Notes under the pieces: generated by a model
The model's database searches: none
What the model saw: only the letters and a program-made list of their open reading frames with translations
What the model was told of the DNA's origin: nothing
Shown here: piece after piece, positions 27,042 to 35,586 of the stretch
Layout of the letters: each line of letters begins with the position of its first letter
How positions within the stretch are numbered: the stretch's first letter is position 1
Assembly (NCBI GenBank): GCA_002634385.1
Contig: NSJL01000023.1
Span: 1-56,621, forward strand
Reading direction: 5' to 3'
Source: Nitrospira sp.
GTDB taxonomy: Bacteria > Nitrospirota > Thermodesulfovibrionia > Thermodesulfovibrionales > Dissulfurispiraceae
Length of the DNA: 56,621 nt
Translations under genes and position numbers: made by a program

Positions 27042-29294
27042 TTAAAAAAATGTTCCGAAGGTGAATTCCACCTTGCTGGCGGATTCGCCCGTCCGCTTGT
27101 CGAGATTGTATCCCCATTCGATCCTGATGGGGCCCATGGGGGATATCCACCGGATACCGGTGCCGGCAGTATACCGCAGATCGCTGCCGAAGGTTTCCTC
27201 CGCTCCATAGGCGCGTCCCGCATCGAAAAAGAGGAGCCCTTTCAATTTGTAGTCGGTAACGATAGGGAAGATGTATTCGAAGTTGAAGATGAGCTCCTTT
27301 TCCCCTCCGATGGCGGACCCGTTGATGTCGCGGGGGCCGCCCTCTCCGAATCCGAGGCCGCGTACCGTGTAAATTCCGCCGACATAGTACCGCTCGTACA
27401 GGGGCAGTTCCTCGCCGAAGAGTCCCGTCGCGTATCCCAGCCTTCCGCGGGCGTGGAAGGTGGTATTCCTGAACAAGGGGAAGTACCAGCCGGAATCGTA
27501 GAGGACTTTCAGGAACTTATTGGTGCCGCCCAGACCCGCGAAGGTGAGGTAGAGCGCATTCTTCGAGCCCCGGGAGGGGTCGAGGTAGTTGTCCCGGGTG
27601 TCCCTCCCCAGCGAGAGGCTGATACTGCTGGTCGTGCTGGTACCCTCCTGCTCTTTGACGGTCGATGATGCGTCATCCGCAACATTAAAGATGCGTGCCT
27701 TTTCGAAGATATAACTGGCCCCTCCGCTCCAATACTCCCAGAAGCTCTTGCCGAGGGAAAGCTCGACGCCGGTCGACCTCCGGTCGAATTCGTCGTAGGA
27801 CCGTGTGGTTTTATAGAGGCTGGCGCCGAAGGCAAGGGGCCTGTCCAGGAACCAGGGATCCCTGAAGGACAGTTCGTAGAAAGAGCTGCTGCCGCCCAGT
27901 TCCCCCTTCAGTTTCAGGTACTGTCCCCGTCCGAAGAGGTTGCCCTGGGTGATATCCACCATTGCGATGAATTTGTCCACGGAGCTGTATCCGCCGCCCA
28001 CGCTCAAAAAGCCGGTAGGCTTTTCCTTGATCGTGACATCGAGGTCCACCGTCCTCGTCTCCGGATTCGGCTTCGGAGAGAGGTCCACCGCCTCGAAATA
28101 TTGGAGATTGTTGAGCCTTTCATAGCTCCTCTTGAGCGCCGCCGCGTTGAAGACCTCTCCCTCGTCGAGACGGATTTCACGGCGGATGACCTTGTCCCGG
28201 GTCTTCGTATTCCCGGTGATGTCGATCCTTCCCACCGCATACTTCTCTCCCTCGTTGATCCGGTAGATCACCTTCGTGACCTTCTTGTCCTCATCGGGGA
28301 TGAGGTCGGGGAAGATGGATACCAATGCGTAGCCGTTATTCGAGTACTTTTCCGAAAGGGCAGCCACATCCTTGCTCAGGGTCTCCTTGCTGAAGACCGT
28401 ATTGGGGGCCATCTTTATCAGGGGGCGCAGTTCCTTTTCCGCAAAGGCTTTATTGCCGGCAATCTCCACACCGGACACCTTGAATGGGTCCCCTTCGGAG
28501 ACGGGAATGGTTATCGTCATCCCCTCCCTGTCCTTGGTGAGCTGGACCTGGGGATCCCCTACCGTGGCTTTGATGTATCCGTGGTTGAAGTAGAGATCCT
28601 TGATGCGCTCCACATCGGCCCGCATCTCCTCTTTCTTGTAGTATCCCGTGCTCGTGACGAAGGAGAAGATGCCGCGCTCCTTTATTTTCATAGCCCTCTT
28701 GATCTTGCTGTCGGAAAGCGCCCGGTTTCCCTCGATGGTGATACTCTTGATCTTTATCTTCTTTCCTTCATCGATATGGTAGGTAACGGCGACCTCGTTC
28801 TCCTCCACCTTTCTTACTACGGGCACAATGGCGGCAAGGTAGTACCCCTCGTCCTCATAGAAGGCCCGCAGCCTGCCGGCGTTGTCGTTGATAAGGGTGA
28901 CATCCGCGATCGCCCCGGGGGAGAGAGTGACATGCTCCTTTATCTTGTCATCGCCGAATTTCTTGTTGCCCTGGAAGTCCACTCTTATGATGGTGGGCTT
29001 CTCCTTCACCGTATAAATGACCTTTATCCCCCCCTCAAAGGGCTCGATATCGACCCGCACATCGTCGAAATACCCCATTTTGAAGATGGTTTTGATATCA
29101 TCCGTGGTCTTTTCGCTGGACAGGGGGGTCCCGATCTTCTGGGATATCCGGGCCCGCAGGGAGCCCTCTTCGATGCGCTTTACTCCCTTTACCTCGATGG
29201 CCGTTACCAGAGGGAGTTCCTCGGAACGGACTGTTCCAAAGGACAGAAGGATTGCTGCAAAGACGATCCATGAAAAGAGTTTCATTTTCCTCAT
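27042..29294 (-). CDS. bamA: Outer-membrane protein assembly factor BamA
   Basis: Central subunit of the BAM complex that inserts beta-barrel proteins (750 aa). It has a signal peptide (MRKMKLFSWIVFAAILLSF), five POTRA domains over residues ~25-420 (TAIEVKGVKRIEEGSL begins the first), and a C-terminal 16-strand barrel. The barrel includes the lid-loop sequence VRGLGFGEGGPRD (VRGF/Y-like) and ends in Phe (KVEFTFGTFF). ATG 29294 is chosen; ATG 29285 is an alternative. The open frame extends further to 29357, but that part lacks signal-peptide character. It leads the bamA-skp-lpxD-fabZ-lpxA-lpxI operon. Confidence 0.96.
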   Translation of the reverse strand: MRKMKLFSWIVFAAILLSFGTVRSEELPLVTAIEVKGVKRIEEGSLRARISQKIGTPLSSEKTTDDIKTIFKMGYFDDVRVDIEPFEGGIKVIYTVKEKPTIIRVDFQGNKKFGDDKIKEHVTLSPGAIADVTLINDNAGRLRAFYEDEGYYLAAIVPVVRKVEENEVAVTYHIDEGKKIKIKSITIEGNRALSDSKIKRAMKIKERGIFSFVTSTGYYKKEEMRADVERIKDLYFNHGYIKATVGDPQVQLTKDREGMTITIPVSEGDPFKVSGVEIAGNKAFAEKELRPLIKMAPNTVFSKETLSKDVAALSEKYSNNGYALVSIFPDLIPDEDKKVTKVIYRINEGEKYAVGRIDITGNTKTRDKVIRREIRLDEGEVFNAAALKRSYERLNNLQYFEAVDLSPKPNPETRTVDLDVTIKEKPTGFLSVGGGYSSVDKFIAMVDITQGNLFGRGQYLKLKGELGGSSSFYELSFRDPWFLDRPLAFGASLYKTTRSYDEFDRRSTGVELSLGKSFWEYWSGGASYIFEKARIFNVADDASSTVKEQEGTSTTSSISLSLGRDTRDNYLDPSRGSKNALYLTFAGLGGTNKFLKVLYDSGWYFPLFRNTTFHARGRLGYATGLFGEELPLYERYYVGGIYTVRGLGFGEGGPRDINGSAIGGEKELIFNFEYIFPIVTDYKLKGLLFFDAGRAYGAEETFGSDLRYTAGTGIRWISPMGPIRIEWGYNLDKRTGESASKVEFTFGTFF

Positions 29295-29526
29295 TACGTG
29301 TATACCGGAACTCGTCCCGCAGAGGGGAGTTGCCGGGATCCTCCAGGTTATACTCATGAGTGAGACAGCGCCCGCAAGCCCGAGAAAATCAGAGATGCGC
29401 GGAAGCGGCTCCCCGTTCCTCCAAGCAGGAGAAAAGGCCTTTTCCTTTTACACTGTCGGTTAGTATACCACACTTGCATTTCAAAAATAAGCAAGAGAAG
29501 GCGGCGCAGCGCAGCGCCGGGAGGGG

Positions 29527-29559
29527 TTAGTCAGCGGGGAGCCGAAGCCCGCACTTCAT
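29527..29559 (-). CDS. Possible 10-codon mini-ORF after the pilX-like gene
   Basis: An ATG at 29559 has an ideal AGGAGG (29569-29574) with 9-nt spacing, and the Shine-Dalgarno overlaps the stop codon of the upstream PilX-like gene. It would encode MKCGLRLPAD. The same bases form a GC-rich hairpin (GCGGG/CCCGC). It may be a chance ORF or part of a dispersed repeat. Confidence 0.25.
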   Translation of the reverse strand: MKCGLRLPAD

Positions 29560-29572
29560 AATTGACGACCTC

Positions 29573-30943
29573 CTAATAAACGGTGAGCTTGGTGTTTTGA
29601 ATAGTGGAATTGATATTCCCTCCTCCACACGTCGGTCTCTTGAAGGGGTTCCCGAACTGAGCGTACACCTCCTTCAGGATACCCATATTGAATTTGATAT
29701 CCGCATTCCCCGTGTTGTTCAGAAGGGCGGAGGTGCTGTTGTTGATCAGTGCTCCTTTGATTTCGTAACTGCCGGTTATCTCCATGCCTGTTCCATTGGT
29801 CGCGATCAGTCCGCAAAGGGTGGAGTTTCCGCTTCCGCCGGCAGCAAAGCTGTTTCCTGCCAGGATGATGAGCGGGTCGGAGGCGGTGCCGATGTTCCGG
29901 CCGCCGTTGCCTGCGGCGGTAATGGTGCCTGCCGCATAAAGGGTACTCCCTGCCGTTCCCCCCGCAACGGTCTCATTGGTAAGGTCGAGGGTGATATTAT
30001 TCGAGAAAACATTGGTGTTTGCCATGTTGGAATCAATATAAATATGTCCGTCGGAAACGATAGTCTTATTGTTCAGGCTTCCCTGGAGCAGCAGGTTCGT
30101 GGCAGAAGGGGAGCAGCTCCCGGTGCAGGCGATGTATGCCTTTTTATTGTCGCACGATGCAGGAAGGGTAATAGTGCAGCTCGTAGCAGTGGTGCAGGTG
30201 AACTGGCAGGCGGCATCCGTTCCGTCACTTGTCAGTCCTGCCGCATCAATCCCGAATTTGGCCGAAAGGGTGTTCTGGAGATCGTCCCAGAAGACGCCGT
30301 CGCTGTCGGTATCCGTTACATCGAAGTACCGCGCGAAGAGGTCCCCGAGGGAGGGGTCGATGAGCATGGGGGGGCTCCCCACCAGTCCGCCCACCGGGTT
30401 CGCTGCACAGGTGGTTGTCGCGGTCGTTCCGTAATTCCCCCCCAGCTCCGACCCGGAGATGACCCCCGGCATGATCCCGCAGGAGGAGGTGTCGCTGGTA
30501 TCGCACCCCGCTATGGCGGCGGCATTCCCCTGCAGATTGATGGTCCCTCCACGGGTCACCATTCCTCCCCAGGCGGCGGTTTTCGGCACGACCAGGGTTT
30601 TCACCACCGACCCGTTCCCGATGGATCCCTTCCCGTGAATGAAGCAGTAGTCAGCTGCGGCTACGGAATAATAGATATAATTGGCCTGATTGAAACCCGT
30701 GCCTACCGTACCGCTTTTGTTCGGGGGACAGGCGGCATATTCGACTGCGTAATTCACCCCGTCGTATACGGCATACTCGGCAGCCCAGTTCGCCAGTTGA
30801 TACCTCTTCTCGCTGGAGAGGGAAAGGTGGCCCAGTTCGGACATTATCATTGCTGCACCTGCCAGGGCGAGCAGCAACGCCACTATCGCCAGGGCACTTA
30901 TCATAACAAAACCTTGCTCGTTTTTATACATATTTTCATACAT
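29573..30943 (-). CDS. Large PilX-like minor pilin, copy 2
   Basis: A 456-aa exported protein. A short leader (KNEQGF) and a hydrophobic helix (VMISALAIVALLLALAGAAMIM) are followed by SSEKRYQLANWAAEYAV, matching the paralogue at 31285-33003. Typical PilX is under 200 aa, so the C-terminal ~400 residues are an extension rich in Gly, Asn, Thr and Ser with repeated short strands (beta-solenoid-like). Cysteine pairs occur (CDTSDTSSC, CTTATSC). The C-terminus PTCGGG...TKLTVY is shared with the paralogue. About eleven N-X-S/T sequons are present. AGGGAGG precedes the start. It is last in the minor-pilin cluster, separated from copy 1 by 341 bp. Confidence 0.8.
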   Translation of the reverse strand: MYENMYKNEQGFVMISALAIVALLLALAGAAMIMSELGHLSLSSEKRYQLANWAAEYAVYDGVNYAVEYAACPPNKSGTVGTGFNQANYIYYSVAAADYCFIHGKGSIGNGSVVKTLVVPKTAAWGGMVTRGGTINLQGNAAAIAGCDTSDTSSCGIMPGVISGSELGGNYGTTATTTCAANPVGGLVGSPPMLIDPSLGDLFARYFDVTDTDSDGVFWDDLQNTLSAKFGIDAAGLTSDGTDAACQFTCTTATSCTITLPASCDNKKAYIACTGSCSPSATNLLLQGSLNNKTIVSDGHIYIDSNMANTNVFSNNITLDLTNETVAGGTAGSTLYAAGTITAAGNGGRNIGTASDPLIILAGNSFAAGGSGNSTLCGLIATNGTGMEITGSYEIKGALINNSTSALLNNTGNADIKFNMGILKEVYAQFGNPFKRPTCGGGNINSTIQNTKLTVY

Positions 30944-31158
30944 ACTAAAGAAGCCTCCCTGGAGCTCTTATTGATATATGCTTCCGGTTCCTATCCGGGA
31001 ATAGGAAGGGAGTAGCAAAGGGCATGCCTGGTGTACTTCATAATTTTTCCAGTCAATTTCAAGGACATTGAAGATTATATCTATTGCGAATGGGTAAGCC
31101 TGTTCATAATGCTGTGTAGCTCGATTCCTAGTGTTCCGTCACATTTGCGTCTGCGTAT

Positions 31159-31240
31159 CACCCTCACCCCTCAAGGGGGAAGGAAATACCTTTTCAGAAT
31201 CCCTCGCCCCTGGGGGGAGAGGGGTAGGGTGAGGGGCGGG
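31159..31240. repeat. GC-rich inverted repeat
   Basis: CACCCTCACCCCTC on the left is matched by GAGGGG-TAGGGTG on the right across an ~80-bp span. It lies in the 341-bp gap between the two PilX-like genes and belongs to the CCCTCACCC-type intergenic palindromes seen in many bacterial genomes. It may fold into a hairpin that reduces read-through. Confidence 0.6.
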
Positions 31241-31241
31241 G

Positions 31242-31287
31242 GCTCTGCAGCCGGCCACAGGAGAAGAGAGTTTGCAAACACACCCTA
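31242..31287 (-). mobile_element. End fragment of a TA-targeting MITE
   Basis: Reading GCTCTGCAGCCGGCCACAG onward to CACACCCTA, this 46-bp stretch matches one end of the 178-bp element at 50905-51082 with only a few mismatches, in inverse orientation. Its TIR supplies the TAG stop of the upstream PilX-like gene. The rest of the element is missing. Confidence 0.75.
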
Positions 31288-33003
31288 ATACACTGTTACT
31301 TTTGAATTGCTGACATATGATGTTTTTGCCCCTCCTCCTCCGCATGTCGGCTGCTGCATAAGACCGGTGTGGTCGTTGTACAAGGCGGTCAGCACATCGA
31401 TGTCGAAGTTGATGGAGGCGTTCCCGCTGCTCTGGAAGACGGAGGAGCTGGCAGTGCTGTTGCTCACGACCGCCCCGTTGATGCCGTAGTTGCCGTTCGA
31501 CTGGCCGATTATTCTCCCGTTTGCGAAGACAAGGCCGTTGAAGTTGGTGGTCCCGTTCGTATTCTGTATCGTCAAATCGCCCCCGGTGAGAAGGAGGGTG
31601 GGATTGGCGGTGGTCCCCACCTGCTGGGTCCCTCCCCCGGTCCCTTGTATGGTAGTGCCGCCCTGCGAGTAAAGAATTCCTCCCCCGAGGTCGCCCGCTC
31701 CTTTCTGTATGATAGTGGTATTTGAGAAAATATTTGTATCGGTGATGCTTCCAGCACTGCTCTGGATGGTGAAAGTGTCTTTTGTCACGACTGTGGAGTT
31801 GGTCAACGTTCCACCCTGCAGGGTTATATCCGATGTTGCCCCCGTTGACACAAGAACCGAGTCACTGATTCCCGAAGTGCTTTGAATAGTGATGCTCCCG
31901 CTGGAAGAGGTGAGGGTGGAACCGGAAACGGTCCCGGTGTTTTGCAGGGTGATTCCGCCACCGGCGACCAGGGAGGTGTTGTTGAGGGTGACATCGCTGT
32001 CGTTGATGGTGATATTCCCGGTGGAAGCGGTTGTGTAGATGTTTTTATCGGCAAAGGTAGCGCCGTTAGCCGAGGATACTCCGGAGACCGTGATGCCGCC
32101 GGTATAATTGGATACTATATTGGTGATGGTGCCGGGAATTCCCTGGATAGTGAGAGATCCGGTGAATTTGACGCTCCCCCCGCAGGCGGAAAAGCTCGCG
32201 ACCCCGGTGCACGAGGAGCTGGTGGAAGTCAGGGTGACGGAACCGGTGCAGGTGCAGGCGGGCGACGGGGCGGACGGCAGCCCCGTGGCGCTCAGATTGG
32301 TCACATCGACGGTGATCCCGTTGTAGGTGCCGGACAGGTCGTTCCTCAGGTCGCTCCAGTCGGTGGACTGGAACATGACGGGAACCCTGTCGGACAGGAC
32401 GGTGCTCGAACAGCTCGTCGATGCGCAGCCGGTGCCGCTGCCGTTCTGGGTCGCATTCGGCGTCCCGTAAATGCCGCTCGGGTTGTTGGGGCAGGAGGTG
32501 GTGTTGTGCAGCCCGCCGTTGATTTGCTGCGTTATACTGCCCCCGTACACCACGCCCGGGGTCCCGCAACTGGTATCGCAGTTGACGATGGCGGAAGAGC
32601 CGCCCAACTGCAGGACGCCGCCGTTCCGCAGGGTCAAAGCTCCGTACTGGGCGGTGCCCTTCGGAACAACGGCCGTTTTCACTATTCTGGCAGAACCGTA
32701 TTGGCCGGTTCCGTAGACGAAGCAGAAGGATCCCCCGGATACGCCGAAATAGGTGCAGGTCCCTCCTGCCGTCATGGACGGACAGTTGGTCGCCACAGAT
32801 GAGCAGGTAGTGCTGTTTAAAATTCCCTGGTTGACCGCATATTCGGCCGCCCAGTTCGCAAGCTGGAACTTCTTCTCGCTTGAAAGTGCCATGTAGCCTA
32901 TCTGGGACATCAGCATGGCTGCGCCTGCGACAGCAAGAAGCAGGGCGGATACCGCCATGGCGGCAATGATTGCGAAGCCTTTTTCTTCCCGCAGTTTTCC
33001 CAT
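31285..33003 (-). CDS. Large PilX-like minor pilin, copy 1, with beta-solenoid-like region
   Basis: A 572-aa protein with a PilX-type N-terminus (REEKGFAIIAAMAVSALLLAVAGAAMLMSQ region, then SSEKKFQLANWAAEYAV). The middle and C-terminal parts (residues ~250-520) consist of irregular ~18-22-residue repeats of the form N-I-T-I-x-S or ITLQ-G-T-x-x-S, suggesting a right-handed beta-helix. Four or more Cys pairs occur in the first half. About fifteen N-X-S/T sequons are present. The C-terminus (QPTCGGG...SKVTVY) matches copy 2. GGGAGGTG precedes the start, 7 bp after pilW. The role is inferred as pilus tip or adhesin; no PilY1 is present here. Confidence 0.8.
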   Translation of the reverse strand: MGKLREEKGFAIIAAMAVSALLLAVAGAAMLMSQIGYMALSSEKKFQLANWAAEYAVNQGILNSTTCSSVATNCPSMTAGGTCTYFGVSGGSFCFVYGTGQYGSARIVKTAVVPKGTAQYGALTLRNGGVLQLGGSSAIVNCDTSCGTPGVVYGGSITQQINGGLHNTTSCPNNPSGIYGTPNATQNGSGTGCASTSCSSTVLSDRVPVMFQSTDWSDLRNDLSGTYNGITVDVTNLSATGLPSAPSPACTCTGSVTLTSTSSSCTGVASFSACGGSVKFTGSLTIQGIPGTITNIVSNYTGGITVSGVSSANGATFADKNIYTTASTGNITINDSDVTLNNTSLVAGGGITLQNTGTVSGSTLTSSSGSITIQSTSGISDSVLVSTGATSDITLQGGTLTNSTVVTKDTFTIQSSAGSITDTNIFSNTTIIQKGAGDLGGGILYSQGGTTIQGTGGGTQQVGTTANPTLLLTGGDLTIQNTNGTTNFNGLVFANGRIIGQSNGNYGINGAVVSNSTASSSVFQSSGNASINFDIDVLTALYNDHTGLMQQPTCGGGGAKTSYVSNSKVTVY

Positions 33004-33010
33004 TATCCGG

Positions 33011-33946
33011 TCACCTCCCGAATACCCGGGTCACGTCATAGGTATCATACTGCCCTGCCTTGTACTTTTGAGACTGGCTCCTGAAGGTCACGTTTACCTG
33101 TGCCGCCGTGCAGGTGCCGCCGGTGCCGCTGCATCCGGAGGGCAGAAGGGAAACCTGGAAGCTGTCCACAGGGGCAATAGGGGTAGGCGTATCTTCCTCG
33201 CTGCAGTCCGACACCGTTTCCGACAGGTCTACATAGAGCCACTGGTTGTTATTGTCGTTGGGATTCTGCGAGCAGTACAGCCGGATGCTATGGGGAGTCC
33301 TTTGGATTATGTCGCCTGCCTGGACGGTCTTGAACACACTGCCTGTATAGGGGGAAAGGTCATCATCGACGGTTGCGTTGTAGGTTGCGCCGGCTGATAA
33401 AGCGGAGCAATCGGCGTTATTCACGCTGAGGTTCGAGGCGAGCCCCAGGGGGATGAGGTTGTTGCTGCCGTCGTAGTCATTCTGGACGGCATTGTTTCTC
33501 CAGAGATAATAGCAGTTCTTGTTGGTATCTTTGCTCAGCCGGCAGCTTACCACGTTTGCAGCTCCGGAGGCGACATTCTGCACAAACCCGATGCCGTATA
33601 AATTTCCATAGAAAGTGATATCATCGCAGGGTGTCGTATCGGTAACGCTGATGTATTTTCTGAATGCGGGGCAGTTGGCGCAGGTTGTTTTGTTATCTTC
33701 TGTGGCCGCCCTGGATACGACTCCCACTCCCCATCTGTCGAAATAGCGCGCCAGAAGCTCTATGGACGGTGTTTTCGTGTCGATGTTTTCCGATATGCTT
33801 TTCACATCTTTAAAAACCTTGAGCGAACCGGAATAAGCCCCTACTACCGCAGCAAGGATGATGATGCCTATTGCCACGGACATGAGAATCTCTATCAGAG
33901 AGAAACCCTTATTGTTAAGAGCCGGTAGTGAAATGAGTTTTTGCAC
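33011..33946 (-). CDS. pilW: PilW-like minor pilin
   Basis: A 311-aa type IV pilus minor pilin. The prepilin peptidase site is NNKG/FSLIEILMSVAIGIIIL, with Glu at +5 and the hydrophobic helix following. A GTG start at 33946 is chosen because GGGGGAG lies 6 bp upstream and gives a short 18-residue leader; an ATG start at 34036 would give an unusually long one. The C-terminal region has several Cys pairs (CANC, SDCSEED) and a PilW-like domain. It lies between pilV and the first PilX-like gene, the usual order. Confidence 0.82.
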   Translation of the reverse strand: MQKLISLPALNNKGFSLIEILMSVAIGIIILAAVVGAYSGSLKVFKDVKSISENIDTKTPSIELLARYFDRWGVGVVSRAATEDNKTTCANCPAFRKYISVTDTTPCDDITFYGNLYGIGFVQNVASGAANVVSCRLSKDTNKNCYYLWRNNAVQNDYDGSNNLIPLGLASNLSVNNADCSALSAGATYNATVDDDLSPYTGSVFKTVQAGDIIQRTPHSIRLYCSQNPNDNNNQWLYVDLSETVSDCSEEDTPTPIAPVDSFQVSLLPSGCSGTGGTCTAAQVNVTFRSQSQKYKAGQYDTYDVTRVFGR

Positions 33947-34047
33947 AATAAACTCCCCCCTCACTGCCGTTATCTCTCTCTTTGTCAAAAAGGGGCGAAG
34001 GGAGATTCTTTTCCTATAAGAGGCTCTTTTTACCATTACTTACCTCA

Positions 34048-34401
34048 TTAGTTGAAATTGCAGATCTGGGTGGTTAAAGAAACGGTCTTGCCCTGCGGAG
34101 ACGCGGTGGCGACTGCGGTGACCGTGGTACAGGTGCCGGTAGCGGGAGCGCAATATCCCGACGTTCCGGCGATGGAGATCGTGGAGCCCCCGCAGGTGGA
34201 GTTCGGGTTTGAATCAACTCCTGCCTGGCATTTGTACAAAGCGGTGGAAGCGGCATCCACCAGGCAGTTAAGCACCGTTCTGTCCACGGTGGTCGATGAA
34301 AAAGTCCCGATAGTGGTTACCAGTCCGATAACGGCGATACTCAAAATCGCCACCGCGATCAATGCCTCGATGACACTGAAGCCGTCTCTCAGCTTGAGCA
34401 T
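34048..34401 (-). CDS. pilV: PilV-like minor pilin
   Basis: A 117-aa prepilin. The cleavage site is KLRDG/FSVIEALIAVAILSIAVIGL with Glu+5. The mature domain has paired cysteines (LNCLVD, YKCQAG, TCGG, YCAP, TCTT, ICNF). ATG 34401 has AGGAGG 9 bp upstream; the longer frame overlaps the upstream gene further. It overlaps the end of the FimT/GspH-like gene by 13 bp. Confidence 0.82.
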   Translation of the reverse strand: MLKLRDGFSVIEALIAVAILSIAVIGLVTTIGTFSSTTVDRTVLNCLVDAASTALYKCQAGVDSNPNSTCGGSTISIAGTSGYCAPATGTCTTVTAVATASPQGKTVSLTTQICNFN

Positions 34402-34877
34402 GAGGAACACCCTCCTGCCCCGCTTTCCGTCCTGACCGAAGATCTGCTGATGCATATCTTTGCATACCGGTTATTGTACGATAAGCACATATATCCGCTT
34501 TGAATGGCCAGGCCCCTCGGGTCAAAGGAGGCACCGGTACCGGCGACGGTAATATAGCTTTCCGTTACTGTCATGCTGCTTGCCCCCTGCAGTGTGCTGC
34601 CTGAGCAGATGCCTGCGCTGCGGCTGGTGCCGATATTCCGGATCGAAAGCTGTTTATTCCCCGTGTTGACACAAATACCGATGTTGGAAGTCAACTCAAG
34701 AGCCTTTATCTTTCCCATTTTGACGAGATACTCCATATTTGCAGCATAACTATCGAACTTGTATTGCTTTATGAATTTGGAGATGCTGGATATTGCCGCG
34801 GCAGAGATGACAGCGACAATGACCACCACGATAATCAGCTCAAGCAACGAGAAGCCTTCTTGTCCCTTCTTATTCAT
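34389..34877 (-). CDS. fimT: FimT/GspH-like minor pilin
   Basis: A 162-aa prepilin starting MNKKGQEG/FSLLELIIVVVIVAVI, a typical cleavage site and N-terminal helix, followed by SKFIKQYKFDSYAANMEYLVKMGKIKALEL as in GspH/FimT. The C-terminus is Cys-rich (GAGGCSSCSS). It is the first gene of the minor-pilin cluster; GAGGTG precedes the start. A sigma-54-like element lies just upstream at 34902-34918. Confidence 0.82.
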   Translation of the reverse strand: MNKKGQEGFSLLELIIVVVIVAVISAAAISSISKFIKQYKFDSYAANMEYLVKMGKIKALELTSNIGICVNTGNKQLSIRNIGTSRSAGICSGSTLQGASSMTVTESYITVAGTGASFDPRGLAIQSGYMCLSYNNRYAKICISRSSVRTESGAGGCSSCSS

Positions 34878-34901
34878 AAGCAGTGCACCTCATAAGCTAT
34901 G

Positions 34902-34918
34902 ATGCAAGTATTATGCCT
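34902..34918 (-). promoter_or_regulatory. Candidate sigma-54 promoter of the minor-pilin cluster
   Basis: The minus strand reads AGGCATAATACTTGCAT. GG and GC are separated by exactly 10 bp, as in TGGCAC-N5-TTGC. The predicted start (~34892) is about 15 nt before ATG 34877, so the leader would be very short. A PilR-type activator is encoded in the window. Confidence 0.5.
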
Positions 34919-35078
34919 TGCGCTGTACTCTTTTATTGTGCTTGTTTTGCAATGTATTTTGTTCTCCCAACCGCAGCGACATAGGTACCGGAATTCACAG
35001 GCATGGGTAAGCCGTTACATAAGCCGTTCATAGGAAGGGCAGGCACAGCAATGGCGAAAGAAAAAGAATACGCACCCT

Positions 35079-35470
35079 GTGGCATGGGGCAAGGGAGAAT
35101 CCTCTTTCTTTGCGAGAGAAATCCTCCCTGTTCTCAGGGGATATACTGATCGTGATATCTCCCCTGATCCCCTTCACGCATACGATGGGGACAGGCGTGT
35201 TTTCCCTATGTCCGGCCCCCTCTGCTATTCCAGACACTCGCTACAGAGAAGAGGATACCCCCCTGCCCCCGTCACACTCCCTTTCAGAATCCGTCACTCA
35301 GGGAGAAAGCCGGAGCCCCTCTACTCCGTCACCCCGGAGAGAGTCGGAATCCCTCAAAGCCGTCACCCCGGCGGAAGCCGGGGTCCAGAGTCTCTGAACC
35401 GGAGTCTTTCGGAAAAGGACTGGATCCCGGCTCAGAGGATCCGCCGGGATGACGGCAGAACAAGAGGTCG
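35079..35470. repeat. Composite dispersed repeat, copy A
   Basis: The 709-bp gap between fimT and the flippase holds no gene. From about 35084 it is colinear with 53915-54450: shared blocks include CCTCTTTCTTTGCGAG, CCTCCCTGTTCTCAGGGGAT, CAGAGAAGAGGAT and AAAGGACTGGATCCCGGC. A stable hairpin CCCCGGC-GGAA-GCCGGGG lies at 35366-35383, paired further with the ATCCCGGC...GCCGGGAT arms. Confidence 0.75.
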
Positions 35471-35586
35471 GGGAGCGAAGGACTTCACGACTCCCCTCAC
35501 ACAGAACAGAGGGAATACCATGATCCTGTCGCATTGCAAGGACACCGAATCCCCCTGCCCCTCCCTCCCCTGAAAGAGAGCGCATT

